A stretch of DNA of 64,000 bases from Diadophis punctatus similis (lineage: Eukaryota > Chordata > Lepidosauria > Squamata > Dipsadidae), in assembly GCA_023053685.1 (NCBI GenBank), contig JALIGW010000028.1, positions 6,174,501-6,238,500 of the forward strand, read 5' to 3'. Under the pieces are notes generated by a model that saw only the letters and a list, made by a program, of their open reading frames with translations, had not been told where the DNA came from and did not search any database. This document shows positions 23,399-34,372 of the stretch, one piece after another; positions within the stretch are counted from its first letter, which is position 1, and each line of letters starts with the position of its first letter. The translations under genes and the position numbers were made by a program.

Positions 23399-23440
23399 TT
23401 CCTCCTCCTCCTCCTCCTCCTCCTCCCCCTCCTCCTCCTG
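23399..23440. repeat. (CTC)n microsatellite
   Basis: About 14 trinucleotide units with one interruption. Confidence 0.93.
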
Positions 23441-23909
23441 CTGTTAAAATTTGGCCCTTTCCAACATCTGATTAATTTTAGATTCTGCTATATCATCCTA
23501 AGTAACATTTTATGGCTAGATCTGCTTAGATCCAGGATAGATGGCTTTTAATCCAAGGAAGGAAATCTGTCCCATAAGAGTTTCCACAAAAGGCATTATT
23601 AAGCAAATAGGGATTTTCCCATCATTTTCACTCTCTGTTGGCAGAAAAAAAACATATCTTTGGAACTTTTGCTGCCTCTCTACTCTTTAAAAAACATCCC
23701 TTTGGAGAATATACACTTTTTTTTGGTTTCACTTTGCCAAAGAAGGAGCCTTTCCAATATCCATGTCTAGTGCAATTACTGATGAAAAACTAAATTGGGC
23801 CAGTCTGATACAAATATGTTTTCTCCCTTGGAACTGCATAGGGTATGTTTTTCCTTATCCTCTTGTCTGATTATCTTGAATTCTCTGTGAATTCAACTTA
23901 TTTATACTC
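23441..23909. other. No recognised feature
   Basis: Non-coding, nothing recognised. Confidence 0.5.
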
Positions 23910-23917
23910 CCTCACAG

Positions 23918-24351
23918 CAGAGGTGGTATTCAGCTGGTTCAGACTGGTTCGGGCAAACTGGTAGTGGCCATTTTGATCAGTTTGGAGAACCGGCAAATAC
24001 CACCTCTGGTTGACCCCGCCCTCTTGCCCCCGCCGTTCCCGCCCCCGCTCTTCCCTGTCCTATATTCTCTTTTTTTAAATAGCTCAGCTGATTCACAAGG
24101 CAGAGCGGATTGCTGCGCCTCAGCTGAGTTAATCAACAGTTCAGCTCATCAGTGCTGACACCGAGGGTGGTCTTTGAGTGCTGCCACGTTTTCAAGCAGC
24201 ATGTGTGTGCCATGTGCGTGCACTGAAGGTTTTGCGCATGTGCGGATGAGGCGTGTGCAAGCGAAGAAGCGCACGCTCACATGCGCTCGCACACTCACAT
24301 TTTTTGTGCTGCTGGGTGAACCGATAGGTAAATTATGTGAATCCCACCCTG
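23918..24351. mobile_element. Non-autonomous hAT-type element
   Basis: Ends CAGAGGTGGTATTC and GAATCCCACCCTG. 8-bp duplication CCTCACAG / CCTCACAA (23910-23917, 24352-24359). The interior is CpG- and 'GCGCATGTGCGG'-rich. Confidence 0.82.
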
Positions 24352-24359
24352 CCTCACAA

Positions 24360-25139
24360 GTACCTATATGAGATTATTTCATATTAGTCTATGCTTATGG
24401 TTCCCTGACCTTTGACCTTTCGATTCATAGGTAGCCATTGATGAATGAAAACAAGACTTTGCTTTGGGCATGTTCACAATGATCCTGAAAACTGCTTTGG
24501 AAACCTTCTTTGAGATGTGTTTATGGTTTTGGTGTGTGGGGAAAGGGACATACTTTTGTGTTGTTAAACAGTAATAATTTTGTAATAAAATCCATCTATG
24601 GAAAAGTGCCCTCAGTCATTCTCTTAGAGCTGCCAGATCTGGCTGTAAAAATGCAGGCAACCATCAGAGGGCAGCAAAGAGAGAAAACAAAGCTCTTTGC
24701 TATCCTCCACTGGTCTTGTGGGATTTTCGCAATCCTGATCTACTAGCCCCAGTCTTATTCTCCTTCACCCTCTTCAACCCCCACCATTTATCCACTGAAA
24801 TGTTGCTCTTGGCAGGAACTGGCCCACGAGGGAGGTTACATTAGCATCAGCACGCATTGTTTTCTGAAATGTTTTTCTTAATGTCTCAGGGGGGGAAAAG
24901 AAGTCAGGCTGAAAGGTTGTTTGACCTCTTTGTTTACTTTGGAATTCTGGACCGAAACCCTTCAAAATGTTTCATCTACTTTTCATATTCCTCAAAATGT
25001 TTCTCCTTCTTCTTCTTTTTGCACTGTTAACCTACATGTGCCCCATTTCACAAAAGAAGGGGGGGGGAACCTGGAAAAGATACTCTGCTGAGCATAATAA
25101 AATAATCTCTTCTCTTACTTACACATTAGAGATAATTTC
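24360..25139. other. No recognised feature
   Basis: Non-coding, including a short run of eight G at about 25060. Confidence 0.5.
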
Positions 25140-25295
25140 AAGGGTTGATCCTGTGTGCATTTACTCAGAAGAAAGATCTATTGAGTTGAGTACACCCACT
25201 CAAATTGTAGCACCATCCTGCAAGTCTAAACAGTGCTTGGAAACAAATCCTATTTAAATTAGTTGGGCTTATTTCCATGTAAACCTAGTCAAGAG
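25140..25295. mobile_element. Ancient interspersed repeat relic
   Basis: 'GCATTTACTCAGAAGAAAGA', 'CTATTGAGTTGAGTAC' and 'GGGCTTATTTCCATGTAA' follow the common reptile pattern '..tttactcagaagtaag.cccattgagttcaa..gggcttactcccaggtaa'. A diverged opposite-orientation copy is at about 61320-61400. Family name not assigned. Confidence 0.5.
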
Positions 25296-26282
25296 TAAAT
25301 TACTGTTATTAGGACTCTTGAGAAGTCAAACAGAGCAACAGCTCAGATGAAGTCTGAATGAGATGACGTGTAGATATTTAAATATATAATTATTTATATC
25401 AGAAATACATAGATGGCTAAATATTTTGTGGTGTGTGAAGCAGGAATCAATCCTTGCCAATTTTAAAATATTTGTATTGGACCACTACTACACAAACATT
25501 TGTTACTTTATAGGCAACAGCAACAAAACTTTTTTTTAAAATCCTGGATTAAAAGTTGGCTCAGTGTGTTTAAGCTATACTAACAAACTACTTGAAAAGC
25601 TCTAATGGTAAATAAAACTTAATTTAAAAGACACAACATTCAGTAGTATTCATAGATACTATAAATCAAAATGTATGTTCCTTAAGGTATAGTAGTTGTT
25701 TGGTGGTTTCAGAAAGTCTACCCTGTACAATCAGAAATATGGAGCAATAGTTAATATAGATAGGTAACAGCCTAAACACTGAACCTGATTCTTATTAAAA
25801 TGTAAGAGAAAATTTTATAGAGTGTCATGAAAGCTCATTGGGAAGAATGAGCAATAATAAAAATAGAAAGAAGCTTCTAAATTATGAAAGGAGATGAATG
25901 GAGAGAAATCATGGGAAGGAATTGAATATGAAAAAAACCCCAAACACATTGGATTGGAGGGGCCAGAAATGAAGAACAAAGCTGGAACATAGGCTGTTTA
26001 AGTAGAAATAAGCCAGAAAATGGCTGGATAGAAAAATTGTTGCTCTTTGACAGCAATCCTGTGCATAAGGATTGGTTCATTGCTGTTGAAACTTTAGAAG
26101 CCTGGTCAGTTCCCCAAGTGGTAGAAATTTCATGACAACAAGAGATTTGTAAGATTTCCTCTCTGTAATTCCCTCAATTAAAATCAAGGTTGTTTAAACA
26201 TATGTTTAGGATTAATAGTATCTTTGGGACTACAGGAATACAATACAGATATACAGTAGTATCCAAGTGAAGTGGCCTATTA
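25296..26282. other. No recognised feature
   Basis: AT-rich non-coding sequence. Confidence 0.5.
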
Positions 26283-26287
26283 TGGCC

Positions 26288-26821
26288 TGTTGGCCGCCGG
26301 CCCCTCCAGCAGCCAAATCAGATGAGGAGGAGGAGGCGTGGGAGTCAGGGTCAGCATCAAGAGAACCTGAGAGCTCTGAGGGGGAAGAGGGAATGGAGCT
26401 GGCAGAGAGAGATAGAGAGAGACAGAGACGGAGCCTGGGCCATCAGTCAGCCCTCAGATGGACAGTCAACAGCCCCTAGGTCTGGAGGTGGCTGATGAGG
26501 AAGAGGAGGAACAGCTGGGTCCAGTGCCTGACCTGCGGATGCTCAGAAGGCAGAGGACAGGAGAACAGTGGAAATCTGTGGGCCAATCCTTGGGAAGGAA
26601 AAGCCACCGCTGCTAGCGAAGCCTCACTTTAGCTCTGGGGATAAAAGGCAGGGGGCGGAGATGAATAGGTGTGACAGACAACTATTCATCTCCCTGCCGG
26701 ACAGACTTGTTAGCCTGCGGTGAAAGAGAAACTTTTTGCCGGGGCTGCTGGCGCTCCTAATAAAGGAATAATTGCTTCAACTACAGAGGGTTTGTCATGT
26801 TTGGGGAGCTGGGTCAGAACA
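26288..26821 (+). mobile_element. Solo LTR with a 5-bp duplication
   Basis: 534 bp from TGTTGGCCGCC to GGTCAGAACA, flanked by TGGCC on both sides (26283-26287, 26822-26826). It contains 'GGGATAAAAGGCAGG' (TATA-like, about 26637) and 'CTAATAAAGGAAT' (polyadenylation signal, about 26757) in sense order, which sets the plus orientation. The 5' half is purine-rich and gives a spurious open frame (26267-26479). No internal coding region remains, so it formed by LTR-LTR recombination or is a lone insert. Gypsy versus endogenous retrovirus is not resolved. Confidence 0.82.
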
Positions 26822-26826
26822 TGGCC

Positions 26827-27394
26827 ATACTATTGCGCAAATAGGAATTAGCAGGTCTAGGCTGCAAAAATTCCGAATGACCAGGACATGGGCAGCAAAG
26901 TGATGGAGACAATTCTCTTTGTTATTGTCACTGTGTGAATATTGTCAGTTGTATGTCTATGCAGGGTGATGCACCCCTATTCTAATATTATGGTATATTC
27001 CAATACAAGCAGAACACGTGATATGATCTTGTACGCATGTCCACATTCCTGATCCACCATTAATCACTTTTGACTTGGCTCTTGACCGGAACAGTCGCGT
27101 TTTCTTAGCAAAGATGTAATTATTCAGGATTTATTGTTTTTGTACCGAAATAAATATTTCTATTAAGACTTTTACTCTCGGCTTTATTTCTAACTGTCTG
27201 AATTCCAAGTAAAGATCCAAATCTCCTCTATGAGATTTATTCTCATCTCTCAACAGTTATCACCCAGAGTTGCCCAGATTACTTTAGTTCGGATATGATA
27301 TGCCTGACTCAAGGGAATTCCTACACAAGGATAATTTCACACATATGTACATGGAAAAAAAAAGGTCTTTGTAGCTTTTTGTTTTTGAAAGGTG
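26827..27394. other. No recognised feature
   Basis: Non-coding, nothing recognised. Confidence 0.5.
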
Positions 27395-27402
27395 CTTTAG
27401 AG

Positions 27403-27498
27403 CAGGGGTCTCCAATCTTGGCAACTTTAAGACGTGGACTTCAACTTCTGGGAGTTGAAGTCCACAAGTCTTAAAGTTGCCAAGGTTGGAGACCCCTG
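27403..27498. mobile_element. Palindromic hAT-type MITE (GTCTCCAACCTTGG family)
   Basis: 96 bp, near-perfect palindrome CAGGGGTCTCCAATC...GGAGACCCCTG with flanking 8-bp CTTTAGAG (27395-27402, 27499-27506). Copies or relics lie at 30836, 38126, 42190, 51401, 61762 and about 8765. Confidence 0.92.
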
Positions 27499-27506
27499 CT
27501 TTAGAG

Positions 27507-28239
27507 GACGCAGGAGTTGTCACAGAATACCAGGCTAGTGGAAAAGCTGGATCATTTTCTGCAATGGCATTGCTGCCCTTTGCAACATCACTGTGATCCC
27601 AGGAAAAAAAAAAGATGTATTCGAAATGCAAAGCTCACCACAGCCTTTTGTTTATTCTTTTTCCGTTTTTGCTTTCCTCTAGCACTTTTTAAAACATCAT
27701 GTTGTTATGCAAATAGATCTTACCTTGCAGAATGCAACTCAGTTTCCCCTTCATATTCTTGGCAGTGGTAGCAGCGGGGATGGGGGGGGGGGCAGGAGAT
27801 GGTTTCATGTGCACAACCTAATCCTGAGCATAGACAAATTAAGCTTTGCAAGTTCACCCGCCACTTGCATGGCCCGGTTCCCAATAGGTCACAGACTGGT
27901 ACCGGCCAAGGACCAGGGGGTTGGGGATCCCTGTTTTAGAAGGTGCCTGTGAAATGCAGGGGAATTGCAGTGGTAATGCCTAGTTGCAGTTGGATTCAAT
28001 CTGTTCTTTTCTAAAATAAGAAAAGAGGTAGATTTTCAGGCTTGGTGGACCAGCTTTTTTTTTTTTTAACTAGAAGGAACTATGGCAAAGTGAAAAGATA
28101 ATGACATTCTACACAATTTGCAATCTATGAAGGGATTTTTGGCCTTAAAACAGGGGGAGCATCACACTGGAGGTGGTTGATAAATTAACAGGCAATCCCT
28201 CCATGCATCTCATTCCCTCCATCCCCATCTTTTATTTTT
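27507..28239. other. Mostly unrecognised; one MITE fragment
   Basis: 27870-27931 ('TGGCCCGGTTCCC', 'ACTGGTACCGG', ending 'GGGGATCCCTG') is the right end of another hAT-type MITE family. 27781-27791 is a poly-G run. Nothing else is recognised. Confidence 0.5.
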
Positions 28240-28470
28240 ATAGCAATAGCACTTTACTTATATACCGCTTCATAGTGCTTTACAGCCCTCTTTAAGCGGT
28301 TTACAGAGTTCAGCATATTGCCCCCAACAATCTGGGTCCTCATTTTACCGACCTCGGAAGGATGGAAGGCTGAGTCAACCTTGAGCCTAGTGAGATTTGA
28401 ACAGCTGAACTGCTGAACTAGCAGTCAGCCTGCAGTGGCTGCATTTAACCACTGCACCACTTCAGCTCTT
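28240..28470 (-). mobile_element. tRNA-derived squamate SINE
   Basis: A well-kept copy. It starts 'AGCAATAGCACTTTACTTAT', continues 'ATACCGCTTCATAGTGCTTT', 'GGTTTACAGAGTTCAGC' and 'CATATTGCCCCC', and ends at a tRNA-like head 'TTTAACCACTGCACCACTTC', the reverse complement of a box A region. It reads on the minus strand. The head is tRNA-derived but is not a tRNA gene. Confidence 0.85.
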
Positions 28471-28479
28471 AATTTTTAA

Positions 28480-28690
28480 CTATAATTTTATTTTGATTGT
28501 GATTTTAAAAATACCTATCTGTTAGGATTTAAATGTTTTAATGATGTAAGCTGCCCAGAGTCATTTCAACATGGGAAGGGTGGCAAATAAATTTTAAGTA
28601 AGTAAAGAAGGAAGGAAAGAAGGAGGGAGGGAGGGAGGGAGGAAGGGAGGGAGGGAGGGAGGAAGGGAGGAAGGAAGGAAGGGAGGAAGA
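28480..28690 (+). mobile_element. LINE 3' end with (GGAA)n tail
   Basis: 'GTAAGCTGCCCAGAGTCA' and 'GGGTGGCAAATAAATT' form a CR1/L2-type 3' end. It is followed by AAGT/AAGG units that expand into a GGAA/GGGA microsatellite (28608-28690). Confidence 0.6.
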
Positions 28691-28739
28691 AATTATAATG
28701 TTACTATATGTTATGTTATATTTTCTATATTGCTAGAGG

Positions 28740-29074
28740 GGTCTAGGACAACTTGGCTTGGCCAACTCCTCATGGCCAACTCCCCATGACAAACTTGCTG
28801 TGGGATAATTCGCCACAGCTAACTTGCCACAAGACAACTCGCCGCAGGACAAGAGTTACACTAATATAGAAGAAATGGTGGAATAGAATAATTAAAGATA
28901 GCATGCAAAAGTAGGGACAAAATGAAATGTGAATGACAAAAATTGGAATATTTTTTTAATTACTTTAAATACTTAAATTAAATTATTGAATTGTCCTGTA
29001 GTGAGTTGTCCCACTGCAAGTTGGCCACGACAAGTCGGCTGCGGTGAGTTGGCTGCATCAAGTTGTCCCATTCC
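28740..29074. mobile_element. MITE-like element with inverted subterminal arrays
   Basis: 335 bp flanked by an 11-bp repeat ATTGCTAGAGG (28729-28739, 29075-29085). The left part (28747-28855) is a tandem array of about seven 14-15-bp units of the form GGMCAACTYGCCNCA. The right part (28990-29070) carries about five units of the same motif in inverted orientation. The AT-rich core has no coding capacity. Subterminal motif arrays are typical of transposase-binding regions in hAT and Mutator-like DNA transposons. The duplication length (9-11 bp depending on where the element ends) favours a Mutator-like origin, but this is inference. Confidence 0.65.
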
Positions 29075-29085
29075 ATTGCTAGAGG

Positions 29086-30299
29086 CAACAGGGTAAGCTG
29101 ACAGTGGCAAGGGTGGCTTATTTTCTGATGGCCTCATCACTTTAACAAGCAGGATGTGGCTGATGCACCTGAGATCCATCAATAAGAGTTTGATGGAAAT
29201 GCTTAGGATGAAAGAACGTTGGGATCTGGAATTTGAGTTATGAGAACTGAAAAGTGTCCCACAATCCATCCATACACCATTCCGTTGCTGGTTCTTCCAA
29301 CCTTTCTTCACAGGAGTATAGTTATGGTTTGTTGCAGCTATTTTCAAACAACTGGGGATTAGAAATCCAGAGTGATTGATCTGAAAACATTGAAAGGTGA
29401 TGAGTGCTTTGCCTTTTGTCCTCCTCCATGCTAACCAAAATACTGTTGCAGTCAACAGGACCTACTGCCCCTATAATGTGAGCAAAGGATTGGAACCCTG
29501 ATGAATTATCAACAATGAAATGGCACAGATTGCTAAAGATGCGATTTTTACAAATACATACACCTTTAAATCTAGGCATTTAAAAAATCTACTATAAAAG
29601 CTGTGTTTTTAATTTGCACCGAAGATGTTTTCCTTCCTAGTATCTTAAAATAATCCATTGGGCAAATAATGCAGTCACTTTTCCATGCCAAAGTCACTTA
29701 ATTCCTTTATATTACAGCAAGTTGCCATGTCAGCTTCTTTCATCACATGCCAGCCGTTGTTCCTGTTGAGAAATGGTAAATAAAATAGCCAGTTAGCTTA
29801 ACATCAGAATGTTATTTTCTCATGTGAATGTTATTGTTGTTAATCCCTTTGTTTACTGTTACATGGAAAGCAGCATAAATAAAATACGTGGACTGTGGAA
29901 GAGCAGGCTGCTTAGGAAAATTGCAAGCCCCTGAGCTGCCTTCTTTCCCATCCATCAGAACCTTTCCCTCAGTGTCAGCACAACAAACTTGCCAGTAAAG
30001 CTACAACCTTGACACAGGCATGGGAGGAGAAGGTGTGTGTTTTGGAGTTCAGGACAAACCAATGAAGGCATTTTTCCTTCAGGAATGGATGGCCCAAAGG
30101 ATATGGTTTTGCAGCCCAGCAAGATGAAACACAATATAAAAAACATCCAAGAGCTTACATGCTGACCATTAACGGAAAAAGAAGAAGAAATCTGAGAGAG
30201 AGGGGATTTCAGGCAGAATAGGCTTAAGAAAGAAATGTTGATACATATAAATAGTATAGAACACAGTACATAGGTAAATTGAAATACAGACATAGGTAA
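29086..30299. other. No recognised feature
   Basis: A minus frame of 160 codons (28973-29455) starts inside the MITE and has no recognised family. It is probably chance. Confidence 0.5.
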
Positions 30300-30666
30300 T
30301 CGTACTCTGCAGTTAGGTTCCACAGAGTTGGTCTCCTCCAGGTCCCTTCAACCAAACAATGTCGGTTGGCGGGGCCTAGGGGGAGAGCCTTCTCTGTGGG
30401 GGCTCCTGTTCTCTGGAACCGACTACCCCCAGAGATCCGAATTATCCCCACCTTGCTGGCCTTCCGAAAAGCTATTAAGACATGGCTCTTCCTGCAGGCG
30501 GGGTGATTCAGAGACCATTGAATACCTTAGGTCTCCCCCATGTATGTATGGTTTGTATGTTTTTAAATCTTTTTAAATTGTTATTAATTTATTAATATTG
30601 TTTTATAGTTGTTCTTTACATGTTGTATGCTGCCCTGAGTCCCCAGGGAGTAGGGCGGCATATAAG
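30300..30666 (+). pseudogene. CR1/L2-group LINE C-terminus and 3' end
   Basis: Near 30324-30505 the translation resembles '..RVGLLQVPSTKQ.RLAG' and 'AFSVGAPVLWNRLPPEI' (frame-broken), then 'PTLLAFRKAIKTWLFLQ'. This is the end of a LINE reverse transcriptase protein. The 3' end 'GCTGCCCTGAGTCCCC..GGGCGGCATATAAGAA' follows. Same family as 50597-51137. Confidence 0.7.
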
Positions 30667-30796
<130 letters not shown>

Positions 30797-30835
30797 GTAC
30801 ATTTTAATAGAAATTATCATAGAAATAGCATAGAG

Positions 30836-30957
30836 CAGGGGTCTCCAACCTTGGCAACGTTAAGACTTGTGGACTTCAACTCCCAGAATTCCTCAGCCAG
30901 CTGGCTTAGGAATTCTGAGAGTTGAAGTCTTAAAGTTGCCAAGGTTGGAGACCCCTG
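30836..30957. mobile_element. Palindromic hAT-type MITE
   Basis: 122-bp copy of the 27403 family with perfect 8-bp duplication GCATAGAG (30828-30835, 30958-30965). Confidence 0.92.
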
Positions 30958-31114
30958 GCATAGAGGTAATAATAAATAGAATATAAGAAGCACTCACATA
31001 TCACTTATATATGCTTGCTATTATGAAATAAAATATCTCCTCGATCCTTATAAGATGATAGAAAGAAGTCATCTTCCAGGGTCCAGTATTTTTGTGACTC
31101 TCTTGAATCTAGAT

Positions 31115-31470
31115 CAGGGGTATCAAACTCGATTTCATTGAGGGCCGCATGAGGGTTGTGTTTGACCTCAGGAGGCTGGAGTGGGTGTGACCAGGATGGG
31201 CGTGGTGAGGGTGGGCGTGGCCAGCTCACCATCACTCGTGTCGGGGTCCCTGTGGTGGCCCGAGAGCTCTGCAAGAGCAAATTGGCTCCTGAGCTCCGTT
31301 TTCGGCTGCGACAGCCTCCTGAAACCCTCTGCCAGCAAAAATGCAGCAGTCCCGAGCTCCGGTTTTGCTGGCAGAGGCACTACGGGCCAGCCCTTCACTG
31401 TTTCCAGAGTGGCCCCATGGGCCAGATCTAAGCTGAATCCGGCCCCTGGGCCTTGAGTTTGACACTCCTG
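31115..31470. mobile_element. Non-autonomous hAT-type element
   Basis: Ends CAGGGGTATCAAACTCG and GAGTTTGACACTCCTG. Duplication ATCTAGAT / GTCTAGAT (31107-31114, 31471-31478). Overlapping open frames on both strands (31156-31465) are chance frames in its GC-rich interior. Confidence 0.85.
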
Positions 31471-31478
31471 GTCTAGAT

Positions 31479-32655
31479 CATTTCAATTGGGCATGGTTTT
31501 TAAAAGCCCTGTGACAATTGGTGGCAGAGTTGGGATTCATTCAGACTCAAAGGAATCATTAAGTACTGTTAAAAAAAGAAACTGGGTTGTCTTCAGATTT
31601 TTCTTTCTTTCTTCTGTGTTCGTATGCATATGTTCTGTGGATTATATCTAGTCCATTCTCACTTTATCCATATTTATGGCTTCATTTCTAAAAAAAGCCC
31701 TGTTCATTCTGATGATAATTTTTCAGCTATGGCAGGCAAGATCACTGCAAATCAACACAATATATTTTTTTCTCAAGGTATTAAGCCAAATGCTCAAAGT
31801 CAAGCCAAATTGGCGAGCAAAAGGATTTTTCTCATGTAATGTTTCACTGTAAATATGGAACTTCACTACTTTTGTTTCACACAAAAAAATTATTAATGTT
31901 TCTGCAATACACCTGAGAAGATCCAATTTTACCCTTCTTGCTATCCAGCCTGCCTGCCTTTCCAATACAAAAAGGAATATTTTATCCTTTGAATACAAGC
32001 TATAACCACAGATACTCCAACTCAAAAAACTAGACAAAAGGTTAGTGTTTTGTCACTGACCTCAGTTTAATGCAAACAATAACTACACATCTGTCAATTT
32101 TTCCACTCTGGATAAAAGATGACCGATTTTTAACTTTTATATTAAAAAAAAGCAATTGAGAAAATATAGAGCATTAAGAATTGCATGTTTCTTTTTATGT
32201 TCTTAATAGTTCAGAAGTGAATATTTTCTACCTCCATAGGCACTGGTGCAAACTCCTTGGTCATCTGTGAGCTTGCAACTGTATGTAATGGCGCTGACAA
32301 TCAACTCTGCTGTGAAGCATCCTTGAGGAAACAAGGAAATTTGCAGGGAGCAAGGCAAGACATTACTAAGCACCCTGCCCGGTTCTCAAAATTCTTTCAG
32401 AGAATGTCTCCTTTGTAGCTTTTATCTTGTCTTCCACCAGCTTCCTTAAGGTTCTTTTAAGAAAAGGTTCCTTAGAACTAACTTTGACTCTTAGCAACTT
32501 TATGGACAAAAACATTAACAACAGGACAAAGTGGTGCAGACTGCCCACTTACCTCGCTAATATTCCTGTTTGGTCTCTTATTCAAGCATTGAATAGGTCT
32601 ATTTCTGCTTAATTTTGCAAGATCTGCCAAAGTTGGGTAGGTGTTGTCATCTAGA
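31479..32655. other. No recognised feature
   Basis: Non-coding, no recognised repeat. Confidence 0.5.
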
Positions 32656-32663
32656 TACACATC

Positions 32664-33188
32664 CAGTGGTGGGTTCCTACCAGTGCGGTCCACTATATAG
32701 CACCGTTAGCGGCCCGCTGGTGATGTCACAGTACCGGTGCGATCGGTTGCCAGTGCCTGGATGCCACCATTTTTTAAAAAAAATTTTTTACATTTAAAAA
32801 AAATTTTCTTCTGCGCATGCCCAGAAGCCGAGCTTCCGGCACTGCGCATGTGCTGCCTTCCTACCCCACAGTGAGTCCAAGCAGGGGAGGATGGCTGAGG
32901 GAGCGCGTGAGAGGCTGAAAGAACGGGCGGCAGGAGCTATCTCCATTCCCCTCCCTTCAGCAGTCCGAGAAGCCACGAACACGCGGTGATGATCCTAGGC
33001 ATTTTCCCATGTTTGAGGCTTCTCGAGCTGCTGAGGGGAGGGGGAATGGGCGGCAGGACCTATCTCAGTTCCCCTCCCTTCAGCAGTCTGAGAAGCCACG
33101 CCCACCCGGTCACATGGCTGGCAAGCCACACCCACAAAATAAGCCACGCCCACAGAGTGGTAGTAAAAAATTTAGGAACCCGCCCCTG
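32664..33188. mobile_element. Non-autonomous hAT-type element with internal duplication
   Basis: Ends CAGTGGTGGGTTCC and GGAACCCGCCCCTG. No matching 8-bp duplication could be found. An internal segment of about 55 bp containing 'GGGCGGCAGGA' and 'CCTTCAGCAGTC' occurs twice (about 32925-32980 and 33048-33102). Confidence 0.72.
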
Positions 33189-33285
33189 AAGACAATGTGT
33201 AGGGCTGAAGCTGCTGCCAAACTGTTCATGCATGTTGTTTCATGCAGGAAGGTTATCCTAAATCCTAAAAATAAGCCAGGTTTTT

Positions 33286-33487
33286 GTCTATGGAGATTCT
33301 CAATCATCCAGGTCATGGTTGTCCCAAAGGTGCTTTTTCAAGAGGCAACTGGACTTTCTGGTTTTTCTTTGAAGATGTTTCACTTTTCATCCAATCAGAA
33401 CTGAAGAAGCTCCTTGGATGAGAAGCGAAACATCTTCAAAGAAAAACAAGAAAGTCCAGTTGCCTCTTGAAAAAGCACCTTTGGGAC
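33286..33487 (-). mobile_element. Foldback repeat, possibly Penelope-derived
   Basis: On the minus strand it runs from TTGTCCCAAAGG to CTCCATAGAC, the same termini as 16891-17127. The flanks are 13-bp AAGCCAGGTTTTT / AAGCCAAGTTTTT (33273-33285, 33488-33500, one mismatch). Confidence 0.72.
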
Positions 33488-33500
33488 AAGCCAAGTTTTT

Positions 33501-34044
33501 ATTTTCTTATGAAGATGCTAGCAACCTGTGGACTCTTTTAGTAGCTTGTCCTACATTACTAGAAAAATGAACATAGCACCAATTTGTCTCCTACAAGAGA
33601 ACAAATATCATTAAAGGAGAGAAATTTTGCATTTCACAATTATGGAATGGGAGTGGGAAAATGCATTGTCCTGATATTCACGATAAAGATGTCACACACA
33701 CACTCCTTCAACTTCACTACAATCTCTATAGGGAGGTATGTTTATCAGTGATGTGACTGTACATCCATAGGGTGGCTTCACGACAGAACCACCTATCTTT
33801 AGAAAACATTATAAAATAATTATCTTCACTTTTTCAGATGTGAACTTTGGCTACAGCAGTCACAAAGAGTTATAAATTGTTCTACTGACTCACCCTGAGA
33901 ATACTGCTATAATAGAGAGGGTGGGTTTTTTTGGCAACTTTATAATAATAACCTGGCATATCATTTTATGATCTCCAAAAGATGGATCTGATTGTCCCAT
34001 TCTACTTAAGAGGGGGGACAATTAAGACAGGGTGACGAAGATTA
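33501..34044. other. No recognised feature
   Basis: Non-coding, nothing recognised. Confidence 0.5.
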
Positions 34045-34372
34045 AGCAAACCTATGTGAGCAAGCCAATGGAATGGCTTGCCCTCGGATGTTGTGGGGGC
34101 TTCATCACTCGAGACTTTCAAGAAGAGATTGGACTGCCATTTGTCGGAAATGGTGTAGGGTCTCCTGCCTGAGCAGGGGGTTGGACTAGATCAGGGGTAG
34201 GCAAAGTTGGCTCTTCTATGACTCATGGACTTCAACTCCCAGAATTCCTAAGCTAGCATGATTGGCTCAGAAATTCTGGGAGTTGAAGTCCATGAGTCAT
34301 AGAAGATCCAACTTTGCCTACCCCTGGACTAGATGACCTACAAGGTCCCTTCCAACTCTGTTAAACTGCTAT
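34045..34372 (+). mobile_element. CR1 LINE 3' end, split by a MITE
   Basis: 'GGTCTCCTGCCTGAGCAGGG', 'GGTTGGACTAGAT' and, after the MITE, 'GACCTACAAGGTCCCTTCC' make up a plus-strand CR1 3' end. The MITE at 34192-34326 inserted at its GACTAGAT. Confidence 0.85.
34192..34326. mobile_element. Palindromic hAT-type MITE (GGTAGGCAAAG family)
   Basis: Second copy of the 16552 family, 135 bp, with perfect 8-bp duplication GACTAGAT (34184-34191, 34327-34334) inside CR1. Confidence 0.92.

Noticed and set aside
28240..28470. tRNA gene at the SINE head
   Set aside because: Box A/B-like sequence is part of a SINE. No full cloverleaf can be drawn, and the body continues as the SINE.
28973..29455. 160-codon minus-strand frame as a host gene
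   Set aside because: It starts in the subterminal array of a MITE and shows no domain or composition expected of a gene.
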